Source of the DNA: Hyphomicrobiales bacterium
Lineage (GTDB): Bacteria; Pseudomonadota; Alphaproteobacteria; Rhizobiales; Beijerinckiaceae
Direction of reading: 5' to 3'
DNA length: 64,000 nt
Assembly (NCBI GenBank): GCA_019075865.1
Contig: JAGXAN010000009.1
Span: forward strand, 91,067-155,066
Part shown: piece after piece, positions 1 to 9,972 of the stretch
Layout of the letters: every line of letters begins with the position of its first letter
Position numbering within the stretch: position 1 is the stretch's first letter
Translations under genes and position numbers: made by a program
The notes under the pieces: model-generated
Told to the model about the DNA's origin: nothing
Databases searched by the model: none
The model's input: the letters and a program-made list of their open reading frames with translations, nothing else

Positions 1-216
1 ATTGCCGCGCTGGCGCGCATTGCGGTTCAGGTCAATTCCAGCGTTGAAAATATCGGGGCCCGCCGCTTGCAGACGGTGATGGAGCGTGTGCTCGATGAAG
101 TCAGCTTCAGCGCGCCGGATCGTAGCGGGCAGTCCGTGCGCATCGATGGTGATTTCGTTGAGAAAAACATCGGTGATCTGGCGCGAAATGCCGATTTGAG
201 CCGTTTCATACTCTAG
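1..216 (+). CDS. hslU: HslU, ATPase subunit of the HslUV protease (C-terminal end only)
   Basis: The window opens inside a reading frame whose last 71 residues include [18 protein letters not shown] and end in DLSRFIL. This is the conserved C-terminal subdomain and tail of HslU, the AAA+ unfoldase that pairs with the HslV peptidase in the cytosol. The C-terminal tail is the part that docks into HslV pockets to activate it. The 5' part lies outside the window, so the ATPase motifs cannot be seen. trpS follows after about 145 bases in the same direction. Confidence 0.93.
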   Translation: MAALARIAVQVNSSVENIGARRLQTVMERVLDEVSFSAPDRSGQSVRIDGDFVEKNIGDLARNADLSRFIL

Positions 217-361
217 CCCCACCCCGTAATCATGTCAGGCAGGGTGCCGCCATCATAAATTGCGGGGCCCTGCCGTTGCTTTTTCGCGGCGCTTGCTTTA
301 GCCCCTCGCAATCATCTTCCGCCTCGATCGTGCGGCCGAATTTACCGCGGAGCCTTGCCCC

Positions 362-1396
362 ATGCCCCCTTTTGCCCCTCTGGTCTTTTCTGGCGTGCAG
401 CCAACCGGAAATCTGCATCTTGGCAATTATCTGGGGGCGATCAAACGCTTCGTCCAATTACAGGCGACCCACAATTGCATTTATTGCGTCGTTGACCTGC
501 ACGCGATCACGGTGCCGCAAAAGCCGGCCGAGCTCACCGCCCATATCCGCGAGGTCACAGCGGCTTTCATCGCCTGCGGCATTGATCCCAAAGCACATAT
601 TATTTTCAACCAGAGCCAGGTTTCGGCCCATGCGGAACTGGCTTTCATCCTCAATTGCACCGCCAGGTTGGGTTGGCTCAACCGGATGACCCAGTTCAAG
701 GACAAGGCTGGCAAAGATCGCGAGAACGCCTCGGTCGGGCTCTACACCTATCCGGTGCTGATGGCGGCTGACATTTTGGTCTATCGCGCCACCCATGTTC
801 CGGTGGGCGAGGACCAGAAGCAGCACCTCGAGCTTTCCCGCGACATCGCGCAAAAATTCAATCTCGATTTTGCGCCAACCATTGCCGAGAAGGGCTTTGG
901 CGAGGCCTTCTTCCCCCTGCCGGAGCCGCTGATCCAGGGCCCTGCCACCCGCGTCATGAGCCTGCGGGAAGGCACCAAGAAAATGTCAAAGTCAGATGCC
1001 TCCGACAATTCCCGAATCAATCTCTCCGATAATGCCGACGTGATCGCGCAAAAATTCCGCCGCGCGCGAACCGATGCCGATGTACTGCCAACCGAGGTTG
1101 CGGGACTGGCCGGCCGACCGGAGGCGGACAATCTCGTCGGCATCTATGCGGCCTTGCAGGACACCGACAAGGCCAATGTCCTGCGCCAGTTTGGCAATGC
1201 CAATTTTGCAACCTTCAAGGCGGCGCTGGTCGATTTGTCCGTAGCCAGGCTTGGGCCGATTGGTCACGAAATGCAGAAATTGCAGGCCGATCCTGGCTAC
1301 ATTGACTCGGTTCTGAAAGATGGCGCTGGCCGCGCCCGCGCCATAGCCAATGCCAATCTCGATGCCGTGAAGGACATTGTCGGTCTGCTTCGTTGA
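362..1396 (+). CDS. trpS: Tryptophanyl-tRNA synthetase
   Basis: This cytosolic class I aminoacyl-tRNA synthetase charges tRNA-Trp. The protein is 344 residues, normal for bacterial TrpS. It begins with [17 protein letters not shown], containing the HIGH-like GNLHLGNY signature, and carries KKMSKS in the second half. The [15 protein letters not shown] segment is also typical. The ATG at 362 places the HIGH motif about 13 residues in, as usual. It is preceded by hslU and followed by nfuA, apparently as separate short transcription units. Nothing is odd about it. Confidence 0.97.
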   Translation: MPPFAPLVFSGVQPTGNLHLGNYLGAIKRFVQLQATHNCIYCVVDLHAITVPQKPAELTAHIREVTAAFIACGIDPKAHIIFNQSQVSAHAELAFILNCTARLGWLNRMTQFKDKAGKDRENASVGLYTYPVLMAADILVYRATHVPVGEDQKQHLELSRDIAQKFNLDFAPTIAEKGFGEAFFPLPEPLIQGPATRVMSLREGTKKMSKSDASDNSRINLSDNADVIAQKFRRARTDADVLPTEVAGLAGRPEADNLVGIYAALQDTDKANVLRQFGNANFATFKAALVDLSVARLGPIGHEMQKLQADPGYIDSVLKDGAGRARAIANANLDAVKDIVGLLR

Positions 1397-1519
1397 GTTT
1401 CTGCAAAGTGCGACTTGCGGGCGGCAATGTTCTCGCCGCTTGCCATATCCAGTGCTGGGCCTTATCTTTCATGGGTGTTCACCCTGCTCCGGCCTTGAAC
1501 CGGACGTTAGGAGATTAAA

Positions 1520-2077
1520 ATGTTTATCCAGACTGAAGCTACCCCCAACCCCGCCACGCTCAAGTTTTTGCCCGGCCGCCCGGTAATGGGGGAGGGCACG
1601 CTTGATATGCGGGACGCCAAGGCCGCACAGGATTCGCCCCTCGCCAGCGCGCTTTTTGCCATAGATGGCGTAAGCGCCGTGTTTTTTGGCGGTGATTTCA
1701 TTGCCGTGACCAAATCTTCTGGCGAATGGCAGCACCTCAAGCCGGCTATTCTGGGCGCGGTGATGGAACATTTCATGTCCGGCGCGCCGCTGGTTGCCGG
1801 ATCCGACAATGCCAGCCCGGAAGCCGAAGAATTTTTTGCCAAGGAAGACGCCGAAACCGTCGCCACGATCAAGGAATTGCTCGAAACGCGCATTCGTCCT
1901 GCCGTGGCGGGCGATGGCGGTGACATCACTTTTCGGGGCTACAAGGATGGCACCGTCTATCTGGCCATGAAAGGCGCTTGCTCGGGTTGCCCTTCATCCA
2001 CCGCCACCCTCAAGCACGGTATCCAGAATCTGTTCCGGCATTTCCTGCCGCAAGTGCAAACGGTCGAGCAGATCTAG
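1520..2077 (+). CDS. nfuA: NfuA-type iron-sulfur cluster scaffold/carrier protein
   Basis: The 185-residue protein has two domains. The N-terminal Nfu_N module begins [18 protein letters not shown] and the C-terminal NifU-like module carries GACSGCPSS. The CxxC cysteines are at residues 154 and 157. Two such subunits bind one [4Fe-4S] cluster and pass it to apo-proteins. The start is supported by TAGGAG about six bases before the ATG. In alphaproteobacteria this gene commonly lies next to tsaB-rimI, as here. The fold assignment is firm; the in vivo clients cannot be read from the sequence. Confidence 0.93.
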   Translation: MFIQTEATPNPATLKFLPGRPVMGEGTLDMRDAKAAQDSPLASALFAIDGVSAVFFGGDFIAVTKSSGEWQHLKPAILGAVMEHFMSGAPLVAGSDNASPEAEEFFAKEDAETVATIKELLETRIRPAVAGDGGDITFRGYKDGTVYLAMKGACSGCPSSTATLKHGIQNLFRHFLPQVQTVEQI

Positions 2078-2118
2078 TTTTTCGTTTTACCAATCCTTCA
2101 ACCAAACATGAGGTTATC

Positions 2119-2706
2119 GTGTCCAAACTCCCTGTGCCTTCTTTGGAACAATTGTTTCTCAATGCCCGCACCCAGAATACCTGGCTGGCGCAAGACGTTC
2201 CCGATGCCATGCTGCACGAATTGGCGGACTTGCTCAAAATGGGCCCAACCAGCGCCAATTGCTCGCCAGCGCGCATTGTATTTGTGAAATCGAAGGCCGC
2301 CAAAGAGCGTCTGATCCCGCATCTTTCGGAGGGTAACCGCGCCAAGACCCAACAGGCTCCGGTGTGCGCCATTATTGGCTACGACACGGAATTTCACGAA
2401 AAGCTGCCCAAACTGTTCCCCCATGCCGATGCGCGTGCCTGGTTTGTTGGCAAGCCGGCCTTCATCGAGGCAACGGCATTCCGTAATTCCAGCCTTCAGG
2501 GCGCTTATCTCATTCTCGCCGCCCGCGCATTGGGGCTGGATACCGGGCCAATGTCGGGCTTTGACCCGGCGGGCGTGGAAAAAGAATTTTTCCCCGATGG
2601 CAAGATCAAGGTGAATTTCATGTGCAACCTTGGCTATGGCGACCCGAAGGGCGTCTTCGCCCGCAGCCCGCGTTTTGCTTTTGATGAATTCTGCCAGATC
2701 GCCTGA
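2119..2706 (+). CDS. Nitroreductase-family NAD(P)H:FMN oxidoreductase (RutE/HadB-like)
   Basis: The GTG at 2119 gives 195 residues, the usual size of the RutE-like branch (putative malonic semialdehyde reductase). The open frame runs further upstream, to 1978, but that part overlaps nfuA. A GAGG element at 2110 with five-base spacing supports the [15 protein letters not shown] and [16 protein letters not shown] near the N terminus, and [15 protein letters not shown] in the second half, are hallmarks of the family, which binds FMN as a dimer. No other rut genes are nearby, so a pyrimidine-degradation role is not supported. General quinone or aldehyde reduction is an alternative. Confidence 0.85.
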   Translation: MSKLPVPSLEQLFLNARTQNTWLAQDVPDAMLHELADLLKMGPTSANCSPARIVFVKSKAAKERLIPHLSEGNRAKTQQAPVCAIIGYDTEFHEKLPKLFPHADARAWFVGKPAFIEATAFRNSSLQGAYLILAARALGLDTGPMSGFDPAGVEKEFFPDGKIKVNFMCNLGYGDPKGVFARSPRFAFDEFCQIA

Positions 2707-2748
2707 AGGTTTCTTGTCAGTTTCGAATTTCGCGTCCATGTTGTGAAA

Positions 2749-3441
2749 ATGAAAATTTTAGCCATGGATACGGCGCAGGGGGCCACCGCCGTCTGCGTTT
2801 ATGACAGCCAGACACGGACCGCCATCAGCCTCGAATCGACCTTGATGCAGCGCGGCCATGCCGAAGCGCTGCTGCCGATGGTCGACCGGGTGATCGCCAA
2901 TGTGCCGGGTGGTTTTTCGGCCATTGGCCGGGTGGCCGTTACCGTTGGCCCCGGTTCGTTTACCGGGATTCGCGTCGGCGTATCGGCGGCGCGCGCTTTT
3001 GGCCTCGCCTGCAATATCCCGGTCGTGGGCGTTTCAACGCTGGCAGCGCTGGCGTCCTCGCTGGTGGTGCCCAATGAGCGCGGCACCATTGCCGCTGCCA
3101 TAGATGCGCGTCATGGCCAGATTTATCTGGCCATTTATTCAGCCGCTGGTGCGCAGGTCCTCTCCCCCCGTATCGTGCCGGTGCGCGACGGCGCGCGGCT
3201 TTTGGGTTCGGATCGTGCCCGCCTCTGTGGTTCGGGCGCCCCAATGCTGGCAATCGAGGCCTGGAATCTCGGCCTTTCCGTGGATGTGGCCGGCGAATTG
3301 ATCGCACCTGACATTGCGCTGGTGGCACGCCTCGGTTTGCTGGCAGACCCTGAACAGGCATTGCCAAGCCCGATGTACCTGAAGCCACCGGACGCCAAAC
3401 TGCCGCAATCGGTTGTGCGCGCCCCCTCACCCTCTGCTTGA
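2749..3441 (+). CDS. tsaB: TsaB, tRNA t6A37 biosynthesis partner protein
   Basis: The 230-residue ASKHA-fold protein begins MKILAMDTAQGATAVCV and contains VGPGSFTGIRVGVSAARAF, the clearest TsaB (YeaZ) signature. TsaB dimerises with TsaD and, with TsaE, transfers threonylcarbamoyl to A37 of ANN-decoding tRNAs. It lacks TsaD's metal site and acts as a scaffold. A GTG two codons upstream at 2743 is an alternative start. The gene is followed three bases later by rimI, a common operonic pair. tsaD itself is not in this window. Confidence 0.94.
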   Translation: MKILAMDTAQGATAVCVYDSQTRTAISLESTLMQRGHAEALLPMVDRVIANVPGGFSAIGRVAVTVGPGSFTGIRVGVSAARAFGLACNIPVVGVSTLAALASSLVVPNERGTIAAAIDARHGQIYLAIYSAAGAQVLSPRIVPVRDGARLLGSDRARLCGSGAPMLAIEAWNLGLSVDVAGELIAPDIALVARLGLLADPEQALPSPMYLKPPDAKLPQSVVRAPSPSA

Positions 3442-3444
3442 GCC

Positions 3445-3945
3445 ATGACCGGCATTTATGGAAAACTTGCCTCGCTTTGGCGGCCCCGCCCGCCGGTGCT
3501 GCGCCCGAACCGCATCGGTGACGCCGCCGAATGCGCGCGCCTGCACCGCGAATCCTTCCGGCACGGGTGGAGCGTCGAGGATTTTCAACGCTTCTCGATC
3601 GACAAGCAGACCCTCGGCCATGTCGCGCACCCGCACGGCCAGTCGTCATTGCATGGCGCGATTTTCTCACGCATGGCGGCCGATGAGGCCGAAATTCTCA
3701 CCATTATGGTGGCTAAAGCTGCCCGTAATCAAGGCCTTGGCCGCCAGTTGCTGATGCGTCATCTGGCCGAATTGGCCAGCCTTGGCACCCATCATCTGTT
3801 TTTGGAAGTGGAAGCGGGTAACAAGCCGGCGCTGGCGCTCTATCAGCGCTTTTACTTTCGCCAGGTAGGCGAGCGCCCCGGTTATTACGCAGGTGCGGAT
3901 GGCAAGAAATCCAGTGCCCTGCTGCTGCGCTGCGATTTTCATTAG
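3445..3945 (+). CDS. rimI: RimI-like GNAT N-acetyltransferase
   Basis: The 166-residue GNAT protein has the acetyl-CoA loop RNQGLGRQLLMRHLAEL (Q/RxxGxG/A), the EAGNKPALALYQRFYF motif B region and a closing RPGYYAGADGKKSSALLLRCDF. RimI acetylates the N terminus of ribosomal protein bS18, and some homologues act more broadly. It starts three bases after the tsaB stop, so the two are almost certainly co-transcribed. The N-terminal 20 residues, rich in Pro and Arg, are slightly longer than in E. coli RimI. In related genomes a fur-family gene often follows, but none is present here. Confidence 0.88.
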   Translation: MTGIYGKLASLWRPRPPVLRPNRIGDAAECARLHRESFRHGWSVEDFQRFSIDKQTLGHVAHPHGQSSLHGAIFSRMAADEAEILTIMVAKAARNQGLGRQLLMRHLAELASLGTHHLFLEVEAGNKPALALYQRFYFRQVGERPGYYAGADGKKSSALLLRCDFH

Positions 3946-4095
3946 CGCCGATCACGCCATATCTGGTGGATTGGTGCCTTCAAAGGCGATTTGGACGCAT
4001 AATCAGCGTTCCAACTTTGCCCAAAAGCGCTTATGCTGGCACTGACACTTACCTCGTCTGGCCGGGAGCCTGTGAAGTTTGCGAAAAATGTGCCC

Positions 4096-5523
4096 ATGAA
4101 GATTACGAAATCCGCGTCCAGTCAGGATAAGACTTCGCTCAAGAAATTATACGTGAAGTCCTATGGCTGCCAGATGAACGCTTACGATGCCGCGCGCATG
4201 GCGGATGTGCTGGCACCGGAAGGGTTTGAGGAAACCCGGCATATCGAAGATGCTGACCTGGTTGTGTTGAACACCTGCCATATCCGCGAGCGCGCTTCGG
4301 AGAAGGTGTTTTCAGAATTGGGTCTGGTGCGCAAGGTCAAGGAAGCGCGTGCCAGTCAGGGCCGTGAGACCATGATTGCGGTTGCCGGCTGCGTCGCGCA
4401 GGCGGAAGGCAAAGAGATTTTCCGGCGCAATCCATCCGTGGATCTGGTGGTGGGCCCGCAAAGCTATCATCGCCTGCCGCAATTGCTGGCGCAGGCGCGC
4501 AGTCAGGGCCGCGCCATTGATACAGAATTTCCGGTTGAGGACAAATTCGCCCACCTGACCCCCGCCAGCTCTGCCCGCACCCGGGCGCGCGGCCTCTCCG
4601 CCTTCGTAACGGTGCAGGAAGGGTGCGACAAATTCTGCACCTTCTGTGTGGTGCCCTACACGCGCGGGGCAGAAATGTCGCGTTCCTATGAGCAAATTTC
4701 TGCCGAAGTCACCCGCTTGGTGCGCGATGGCGTGCGTGAAATCACGCTGCTGGGACAGAACGTCAACGCCTGGCATGGCCTTGATGCGAATGGTCAACCG
4801 GCGGGTCTGGCAGACTTGCTCTTCAGATTGTCACAAATCGAGGGTATCGATCGGTTGCGTTACACCACGAGCCATCCCAACGACATGAACGACGCCTTGA
4901 TCGCTGCGCATGGTCATTTGCCCAAACTGATGCCATTTTTGCATTTGCCGGTTCAATCGGGTTCCGACCGCATTTTGGCGGCGATGAACCGCAACCATAC
5001 GGTGCAGGACTATATCGATTCCATAGCCGCCATCCGCGCCGCGCGGCCCGATATTGCGCTTTCGTCGGATTTTATCGTCGGTTTTCCGGGCGAAACCGAG
5101 GCCGATTTCCAAAGCACGCTGGCCTTGATTGAGAAAATCGGCTTTGCCAGCACGTTCTTCTTCAAATATTCGCCGCGCCCCGGCACGCCCGGTGCAGATT
5201 TGACCGACCAGGTGCCCGAATCGGTCAAAGCGGATCGGTTGGCGCGTCTGGCCGCCTTGGTTGAAGCGCAGCGACACGCCTTCAACGAATCGATGACCGG
5301 TCGCACAATGGACGTGCTCTTTGAGAAGGCCGGTCGCCATTCCGGGCAGATAGTCGGCAAGTCGCCCTATCTGCAACCGGTTCAGGTGGAAGCCGGCGCG
5401 GATTTGATTGGCACCGTCCAAAGCGTCGAAATTACAGGTTGCAGCACCAATTCACTGTTTGGCCGGTTGGCCGGGCCGCAGCCCGGTTCTTCGGGCCAAA
5501 ATATCATGGAGGAATGCGCTTGA
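4096..5523 (+). CDS. miaB: MiaB, tRNA-2-methylthio-N6-dimethylallyladenosine synthase
   Basis: This radical-SAM methylthiotransferase modifies i6A37 in tRNAs. From the ATG at 4096 the protein is 475 residues. The three cysteines of the N-terminal UPF0004 cluster are C25, C61 and C99. The radical-SAM CxxxCxxC is C177, C181 and C184 in [14 protein letters not shown] domain closes the protein. The same frame is open back to an ATG at 4033, which would add 21 residues with no family similarity, so 4096 is preferred. The 3' end overlaps phoH by ten bases. Confidence 0.95.
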   Translation: MKITKSASSQDKTSLKKLYVKSYGCQMNAYDAARMADVLAPEGFEETRHIEDADLVVLNTCHIRERASEKVFSELGLVRKVKEARASQGRETMIAVAGCVAQAEGKEIFRRNPSVDLVVGPQSYHRLPQLLAQARSQGRAIDTEFPVEDKFAHLTPASSARTRARGLSAFVTVQEGCDKFCTFCVVPYTRGAEMSRSYEQISAEVTRLVRDGVREITLLGQNVNAWHGLDANGQPAGLADLLFRLSQIEGIDRLRYTTSHPNDMNDALIAAHGHLPKLMPFLHLPVQSGSDRILAAMNRNHTVQDYIDSIAAIRAARPDIALSSDFIVGFPGETEADFQSTLALIEKIGFASTFFFKYSPRPGTPGADLTDQVPESVKADRLARLAALVEAQRHAFNESMTGRTMDVLFEKAGRHSGQIVGKSPYLQPVQVEAGADLIGTVQSVEITGCSTNSLFGRLAGPQPGSSGQNIMEECA

Positions 5524-6590
5524 AGCCATCCGATACCTACGTCGCCCCGCGTCCTGCCGCCAAAGTCTCCACGGTTCGAAAGAATACGGTGCCAGAGACC
5601 GCCGACAGCCCACCCCAGACAGAGTTGACGCTGGCATTTCAGGATAATCGGCTGGCTTCGCTGGTATTTGGCCAATATGACCAGTTTTTGGCGCGGGTGG
5701 AGCGTCGGCTTGCGGTTCGCGCCAACGCCAATGGCAACCATGTCACCCTGAAAGGCTCGCCGGAAGCCTGCGAACAGGCGCGCAAAACCCTTGAAAATCT
5801 CTATGCCCGGGTTGGCAAAGGCCAAACCCTGAGCCTTGGCGATGTTGATGGTGCGCTGGAAGAAAGCGCCCTGCAGGGCAGCCTGTTTCCCAAGGATAGC
5901 CAGACCCCGCGTTCCGGTTTCGCGCAAATTGCCACCCGCAAGCGCGGCCCGGTAAAGGCACGCAACGCCGCGCAGGACCATTATTTGCAGGAATTGCGCC
6001 GCCACGAACTGGTATTTGCCGAAGGCCCGGCGGGCACCGGCAAGACCTGGCTGGCGGTCGGCTATGCCGTATCGTTGCTTGAGCAGGGCCTCGTGGAGCG
6101 CCTTGTATTGTCGCGTCCGGCGGTGGAAGCAGGCGAGCGGCTGGGATTTCTGCCCGGCGATATGCGCGAAAAGGTGGACCCATACCTGCGCCCGATTTAT
6201 GATGCCTTGCAGGATTTCATGGAGGCCCGCCTCGTCGAGCGCGGTATGCAGACGGGCATGATCGAAGTGGCACCGCTTGCGTTTATGCGCGGGCGCACGC
6301 TTTCCAACGCCGTGATCCTGTTGGATGAAGCGCAGAACACGACGTCGATGCAGATGAAGATGTTTTTGACAAGGTTGGGTGAAGGCTCGCGCATGATCAT
6401 CACTGGTGATCCGAGCCAGACTGATTTGCCGAGCGGTCAGCGTTCGGGCCTGGTCGAGGCGGTTGCGCTGCTCAAAGGGGTGGAGGGCGTTGGCCATGTG
6501 GCATTCAGCCAGGCCGATGTCGTGCGTCATGATCTTGTGCGCCGTATCGTTGCGGCCTACGAATCCGTATCCCATCCAGGGAGCCGTTGA
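5514..6590 (+). CDS. ybeZ: PhoH-like ATPase (YbeZ)
   Basis: The 358-residue protein has an N-terminal KH-like segment and a PhoH P-loop ATPase core. [16 protein letters not shown] is Walker A, and [23 protein letters not shown] with [11 protein letters not shown] supplies Walker B and downstream motifs. YbeZ is linked to YbeY-dependent 16S rRNA maturation and ribosome quality control. Its position between miaB and ybeY matches that role. The ATG at 5514 overlaps miaB by ten bases. The GGAGG in front of it sits unusually close, so the start is moderately certain. An in-frame ATG at 5439 would overlap miaB by 85 bases. Confidence 0.93.
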   Translation: MRLKPSDTYVAPRPAAKVSTVRKNTVPETADSPPQTELTLAFQDNRLASLVFGQYDQFLARVERRLAVRANANGNHVTLKGSPEACEQARKTLENLYARVGKGQTLSLGDVDGALEESALQGSLFPKDSQTPRSGFAQIATRKRGPVKARNAAQDHYLQELRRHELVFAEGPAGTGKTWLAVGYAVSLLEQGLVERLVLSRPAVEAGERLGFLPGDMREKVDPYLRPIYDALQDFMEARLVERGMQTGMIEVAPLAFMRGRTLSNAVILLDEAQNTTSMQMKMFLTRLGEGSRMIITGDPSQTDLPSGQRSGLVEAVALLKGVEGVGHVAFSQADVVRHDLVRRIVAAYESVSHPGSR

Positions 6591-6598
6591 GGTCGGCC

Positions 6599-7087
6599 AT
6601 GGCACTTGAAATTGACGTGCTGTTGGAAAGCCCGGCATGGGAGCAATGGCCGGAGGCGCAAGCCGTCGTGCATGGTGCCGTTGTGGCGGCCGTGCGCCAT
6701 TGCCGCAAGCGCTACCGCGCTGGCAGTGAAGTCTGCGTGATGCTGTGTGATGACGCCACCATCAAGGATCTGAACCGCGCATGGCGCGGTAAGGACCAGG
6801 CAACCAACGTATTGTCCTTTCCGGCCGCGGCAATGCCGGGCCAGCCACGCCATCTGGGTGATATAGCCATCGCATTTGAGACGCTGAAGAAGGAGGCAGA
6901 GTCGGAAGAAAAGGCGCTGGCCGACCATTGCACCCATCTCGTGGTGCACGGCTTTTTGCATCTGCTGGGCTATGATCACGAAACACCGGTAGAGGCCGAA
7001 ATTATGGAGGCGCAGGAGCGTGCCATTCTGGCAGGGCTTGGTATTGCCGATCCCTATCTGGCAGGTGAATTGGTGCATCCCTCATGA
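6599..7087 (+). CDS. ybeY: YbeY endoribonuclease, 16S rRNA maturation
   Basis: The 163-residue metalloprotein has the zinc motif HGFLHLLGYDH (HxxxHxxxxxH) near its C terminus and the NVLSFP segment in the middle, which together define YbeY/UPF0054. It processes the 16S rRNA 3' end and takes part in ribosome quality control, usually with YbeZ and Era. An upstream ATG at 6587 adds four residues; 6599 was chosen because it begins at the family's usual ALEIDVLLE strand. It starts eight bases after ybeZ, and its TGA overlaps the corC ATG by four bases. Confidence 0.95.
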   Translation: MALEIDVLLESPAWEQWPEAQAVVHGAVVAAVRHCRKRYRAGSEVCVMLCDDATIKDLNRAWRGKDQATNVLSFPAAAMPGQPRHLGDIAIAFETLKKEAESEEKALADHCTHLVVHGFLHLLGYDHETPVEAEIMEAQERAILAGLGIADPYLAGELVHPS

Positions 7088-8136
7088 GTTCTGAACCTCC
7101 AAATCCGTCGCAACCGCCCAAGCCGGGGCTGATGGAGCGCCTGCGGGAGCTTCTGGGCATGGGGGCACCCTCGATTCGCGACGATATTGAAGACGCGCTC
7201 GACGATCAGTCGACCCTGAGCGATTTTTCCCCCCAGGAACGCGTCATGCTCAAAAACGTGCTCGGCCTGCATGAAGTGCGGGTCGCCGACGTTATGGTGC
7301 CGCGCGCCGATATTATCGCGGTGGCGATGGATTCGACGCTGGTTGAGGTTCTGGCCACTTTCCGCACCGCCGGCCATTCGCGCTTGCCCGTGCATGGCGA
7401 AACCCTCGATGACCCGCGCGGCATGGTGCATATCCGCGATTTCGTTGATTATATTGCTGCTGCCACCGAAGCTGCGACCGGCCCGCGCCGCCGCAAGGCG
7501 GGGGGCGCTCATTCCGACATTGCCAATATTGCAAGCCTCGGTGGCCTCGATCTCACTTTGCCGCTGTCGGCTGCCAATATTCTGCGACCGGTGTTGTTTG
7601 TGCCCCCCTCCATGCCGGCGCTGGATCTTCTGGTGAAGATGCAGGCCATGCGCACCCATATGGCGCTGGTGATCGACGAATATGGGGGTACCGATGGCCT
7701 CGCCTCGATTGAGGACATTGTGGAAGTTATTGTCGGCGACATTGAAGACGAGCATGACGAGGTCGAAGGCGCAACGGTCAGCCGTCTCAACGATGGCAGT
7801 TATCTGGCCGATGCCCGCGCCGGACTGGAAGAGGTCTCCCGCATCACGGAACTGCCCATGCAGGAATGGAGCGATCTTGAGGATGTGGATACGCTGGGCG
7901 GCCATATCACCACGCTGGCGGGCCGCGTGCCGCTGCGCGGCGAGATCATCCGCGCCGAGAATGGAATCGAATTTGAGATTCTCGATGCCGACCCGCGCCG
8001 GTTGAAAAAAATCAAAATTCGCCTGCCGCAAAAGCAGCCGGATTCAGACACGTCCACCAAAGGTGCCGCATCCGGCCCGGTATCTGCCGAGCCGACTGGA
8101 AATCCACCCGCCGACACTTCTGGCTCCGCACCGTAA
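7084..8136 (+). CDS. CorC/HlyC-family CBS-domain transport protein
   Basis: The 350-residue protein has a paired CBS domain region (VADVMVPRADIIAV; AGHSRLPVHGE; MALVIDEYGGTDGLASIEDIVEVIVGDI) followed by a CorC_HlyC (transporter-associated) domain. There is no membrane segment, unlike full-length YtfL/YoaE types. Homologues are annotated as hemolysin C or as magnesium/cobalt efflux accessory CorC, and the actual substrate is uncertain. The ATG overlaps the ybeY stop by four bases, implying translational coupling. The last 40 residues are low-complexity Ser/Pro/Thr. The ybeY-corC-lnt order is widespread in Proteobacteria. Confidence 0.9.
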   Translation: MSSEPPNPSQPPKPGLMERLRELLGMGAPSIRDDIEDALDDQSTLSDFSPQERVMLKNVLGLHEVRVADVMVPRADIIAVAMDSTLVEVLATFRTAGHSRLPVHGETLDDPRGMVHIRDFVDYIAAATEAATGPRRRKAGGAHSDIANIASLGGLDLTLPLSAANILRPVLFVPPSMPALDLLVKMQAMRTHMALVIDEYGGTDGLASIEDIVEVIVGDIEDEHDEVEGATVSRLNDGSYLADARAGLEEVSRITELPMQEWSDLEDVDTLGGHITTLAGRVPLRGEIIRAENGIEFEILDADPRRLKKIKIRLPQKQPDSDTSTKGAASGPVSAEPTGNPPADTSGSAP

Positions 8137-8221
8137 ACACAAACTAGGCCGATTTCGCATTTGGCCGGCAGATGGCTAAGCTGCGATTCGTTGATTCGCA
8201 GCCATTGTCCCGGAAATATCC

Positions 8222-9832
8222 ATGTTTGGTCCCGTTATGCTCACCTTTGCCCAAAGGATCATGCTGGCTGAAGGGTGGCAACGCGCCGCCATAGCCTTTG
8301 TCAGTGGAGCGATTGGCGCTTTGGCGCTGGCGCCGATCAATTTTTTCCCCGCTTTTATTGTGCCGATGGTGGTTTCGGTCTGGTTGATTGACGGGTGCGG
8401 CGAAAGCCGGCCGGGGCGTGATGCCCGTGCCGGTATCACTAATGGCCTGCTGTCTGCCGCCATGGCAGGCTGGTGGCTTGGGTTTGGATATTTTGTCGCC
8501 GGGCTCTGGTGGCTCGGCGCGGCTTTTCTGGTGCGGCCTGAATTTGCCTGGGCACTGCCGCTCGGCGTGCTGGGGCTGCCCGCCGGTCTCGCGTTTTTCA
8601 CCGCATTCGGCTTTGCTTTTGCGCGGCTGATCTGGTTGCCCGGCAATGGCCGGCTTTTGTCTCTGGCCAGCGGCCTCGCCTTGTCCGAGTGGCTGCGCGG
8701 CCATTTGTTCACAGGCTTTCCCTGGAATGATTTTGGCATGGTGCTGGGTGGCAATCTTGCGCTTTCGCAGGTGGCATCGATCATCGGGCTCTACGGCCTG
8801 ACCAGTCTCGCAATTGCCATTTTTGCCAGCCCGGCGGTTTTGATTGATGGCACGCCCGCCAGCAAAAGGGCGGTTTTGCTTGCCTTGACGGCGCTCGCCA
8901 GTCTTGCGGTTTTTGGTTTGGTGCGTCTCTCGGGAGGGCCGGTGCCAACCTTGGCGAAAACCAATCTGCGCATCATGCAACCCAATCTCGTCGATGACGA
9001 AAAATTCAGCGCCACTTCGCGCGAGAAACTCATCAGCGATTATCTCGCCCTTTCCGATACTGCCACCTCGCCCCAGCACAGCGGCATTGCAGATGCGACC
9101 GATCTAATTTGGCCGGAATCGGCTTTCCCCTTCATTCTTTCGCGCGATGCCGGGGCGCTGGCGCGCATTGGCTCTGCTTTGCCGCCCACCACCACCTTGA
9201 TCACGGGTGCCGCGCGCCTTGGCGAGGGCCGCGTGCCACCGGTCTATAATTCGATGCAGGTGATTTCCCATAATGGCGCGATTCTGGATAGCTACGACAA
9301 AGTGCATCTGGTACCCTTTGGTGAATATATCCCGTTTGCCGGGCTTCTCGACCGTCTCGGGTTACATCAGTTCACGCTGAGCTCGTTTCAAGCGGGCGAT
9401 CATCGCGGTGTGCTGCACGTGCCGGGCCTGCCGCCGGTCGCGCCGCTGATCTGCTATGAGGCGATTTTTTCCGGCGAGGTAATGCCCGCTTTGCCTGCGG
9501 GCACAGCGCGGCCCGGCCTGATGCTGAACGTCACCGATGATTCATGGTTCGGGCACACGCCCGGCCCCGCGCAGCACTTCTATCAGGCACGATTGCGTGC
9601 AGTGGAGGAGGGGTTACCACTTATCCGTGCAGCCGATGGCGGGATTTCTGCGATTATTGATCCTTATGGCCGGATAATGGAATCGCTTCCTCTAGGTGAG
9701 ACAGGTGTTCTTGACGGAAAGGTACCCGAAGCAATTGCTGAGACGCCTTTTGGGAAGCATCCGCTTTGGGGCCCCTTAACCATCTGGATTGTCTTTCTTT
9801 TTTCAACTATTTTCTTAAAATACCGCATTTGA
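8222..9832 (+). CDS. lnt: Apolipoprotein N-acyltransferase
   Basis: Lnt adds the third acyl chain to lipoproteins in the inner membrane. The 536-residue protein has an N-terminal membrane region with about five to six hydrophobic helices, then a nitrilase-type domain. The catalytic Glu-Lys-Cys triad is visible in IWPESAFPF, DSYDKVHLVPFGEY and LICYEAIFSGE. FTGFPWNDFG is the conserved periplasmic loop. A hydrophobic helix near residue 525 closes the protein. A second ATG at 8240 is possible. The bcsN lipoprotein in this window is one plausible substrate. Confidence 0.95.
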   Translation: MFGPVMLTFAQRIMLAEGWQRAAIAFVSGAIGALALAPINFFPAFIVPMVVSVWLIDGCGESRPGRDARAGITNGLLSAAMAGWWLGFGYFVAGLWWLGAAFLVRPEFAWALPLGVLGLPAGLAFFTAFGFAFARLIWLPGNGRLLSLASGLALSEWLRGHLFTGFPWNDFGMVLGGNLALSQVASIIGLYGLTSLAIAIFASPAVLIDGTPASKRAVLLALTALASLAVFGLVRLSGGPVPTLAKTNLRIMQPNLVDDEKFSATSREKLISDYLALSDTATSPQHSGIADATDLIWPESAFPFILSRDAGALARIGSALPPTTTLITGAARLGEGRVPPVYNSMQVISHNGAILDSYDKVHLVPFGEYIPFAGLLDRLGLHQFTLSSFQAGDHRGVLHVPGLPPVAPLICYEAIFSGEVMPALPAGTARPGLMLNVTDDSWFGHTPGPAQHFYQARLRAVEEGLPLIRAADGGISAIIDPYGRIMESLPLGETGVLDGKVPEAIAETPFGKHPLWGPLTIWIVFLFSTIFLKYRI

Positions 9833-9924
9833 CTTTAGGGAAAATTATATTCAAAAGGATAGTATGCCATTGTTCCTCATGGAAAATGCACGTATAAAGT
9901 GCGTTTCCTTGGGTCAAGGACACT

Positions 9925-9946
9925 TCTGCGAACCTCGTTTCGCAGA
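9925..9946. promoter_or_regulatory. Perfect 8-bp inverted repeat upstream of praR
   Basis: TCTGCGAA and TTCGCAGA are separated by six bases (CCTCGT), 26 bases before the praR GTG. No T-run follows, so this is more likely an operator or a leader hairpin than a terminator for lnt. It contains a CGAAC half-site that recurs in the metK upstream region, which suggests autoregulation by PraR (inference). Confidence 0.45.
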
Positions 9947-9972
9947 GGGCATGGATATCCGGAGAGATATAA

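Noticed and set aside
1407..1450. Hairpin between trpS and nfuA
   Set aside because: The stem needs two G-T pairs and no T-run follows, so it is not convincing as a terminator.
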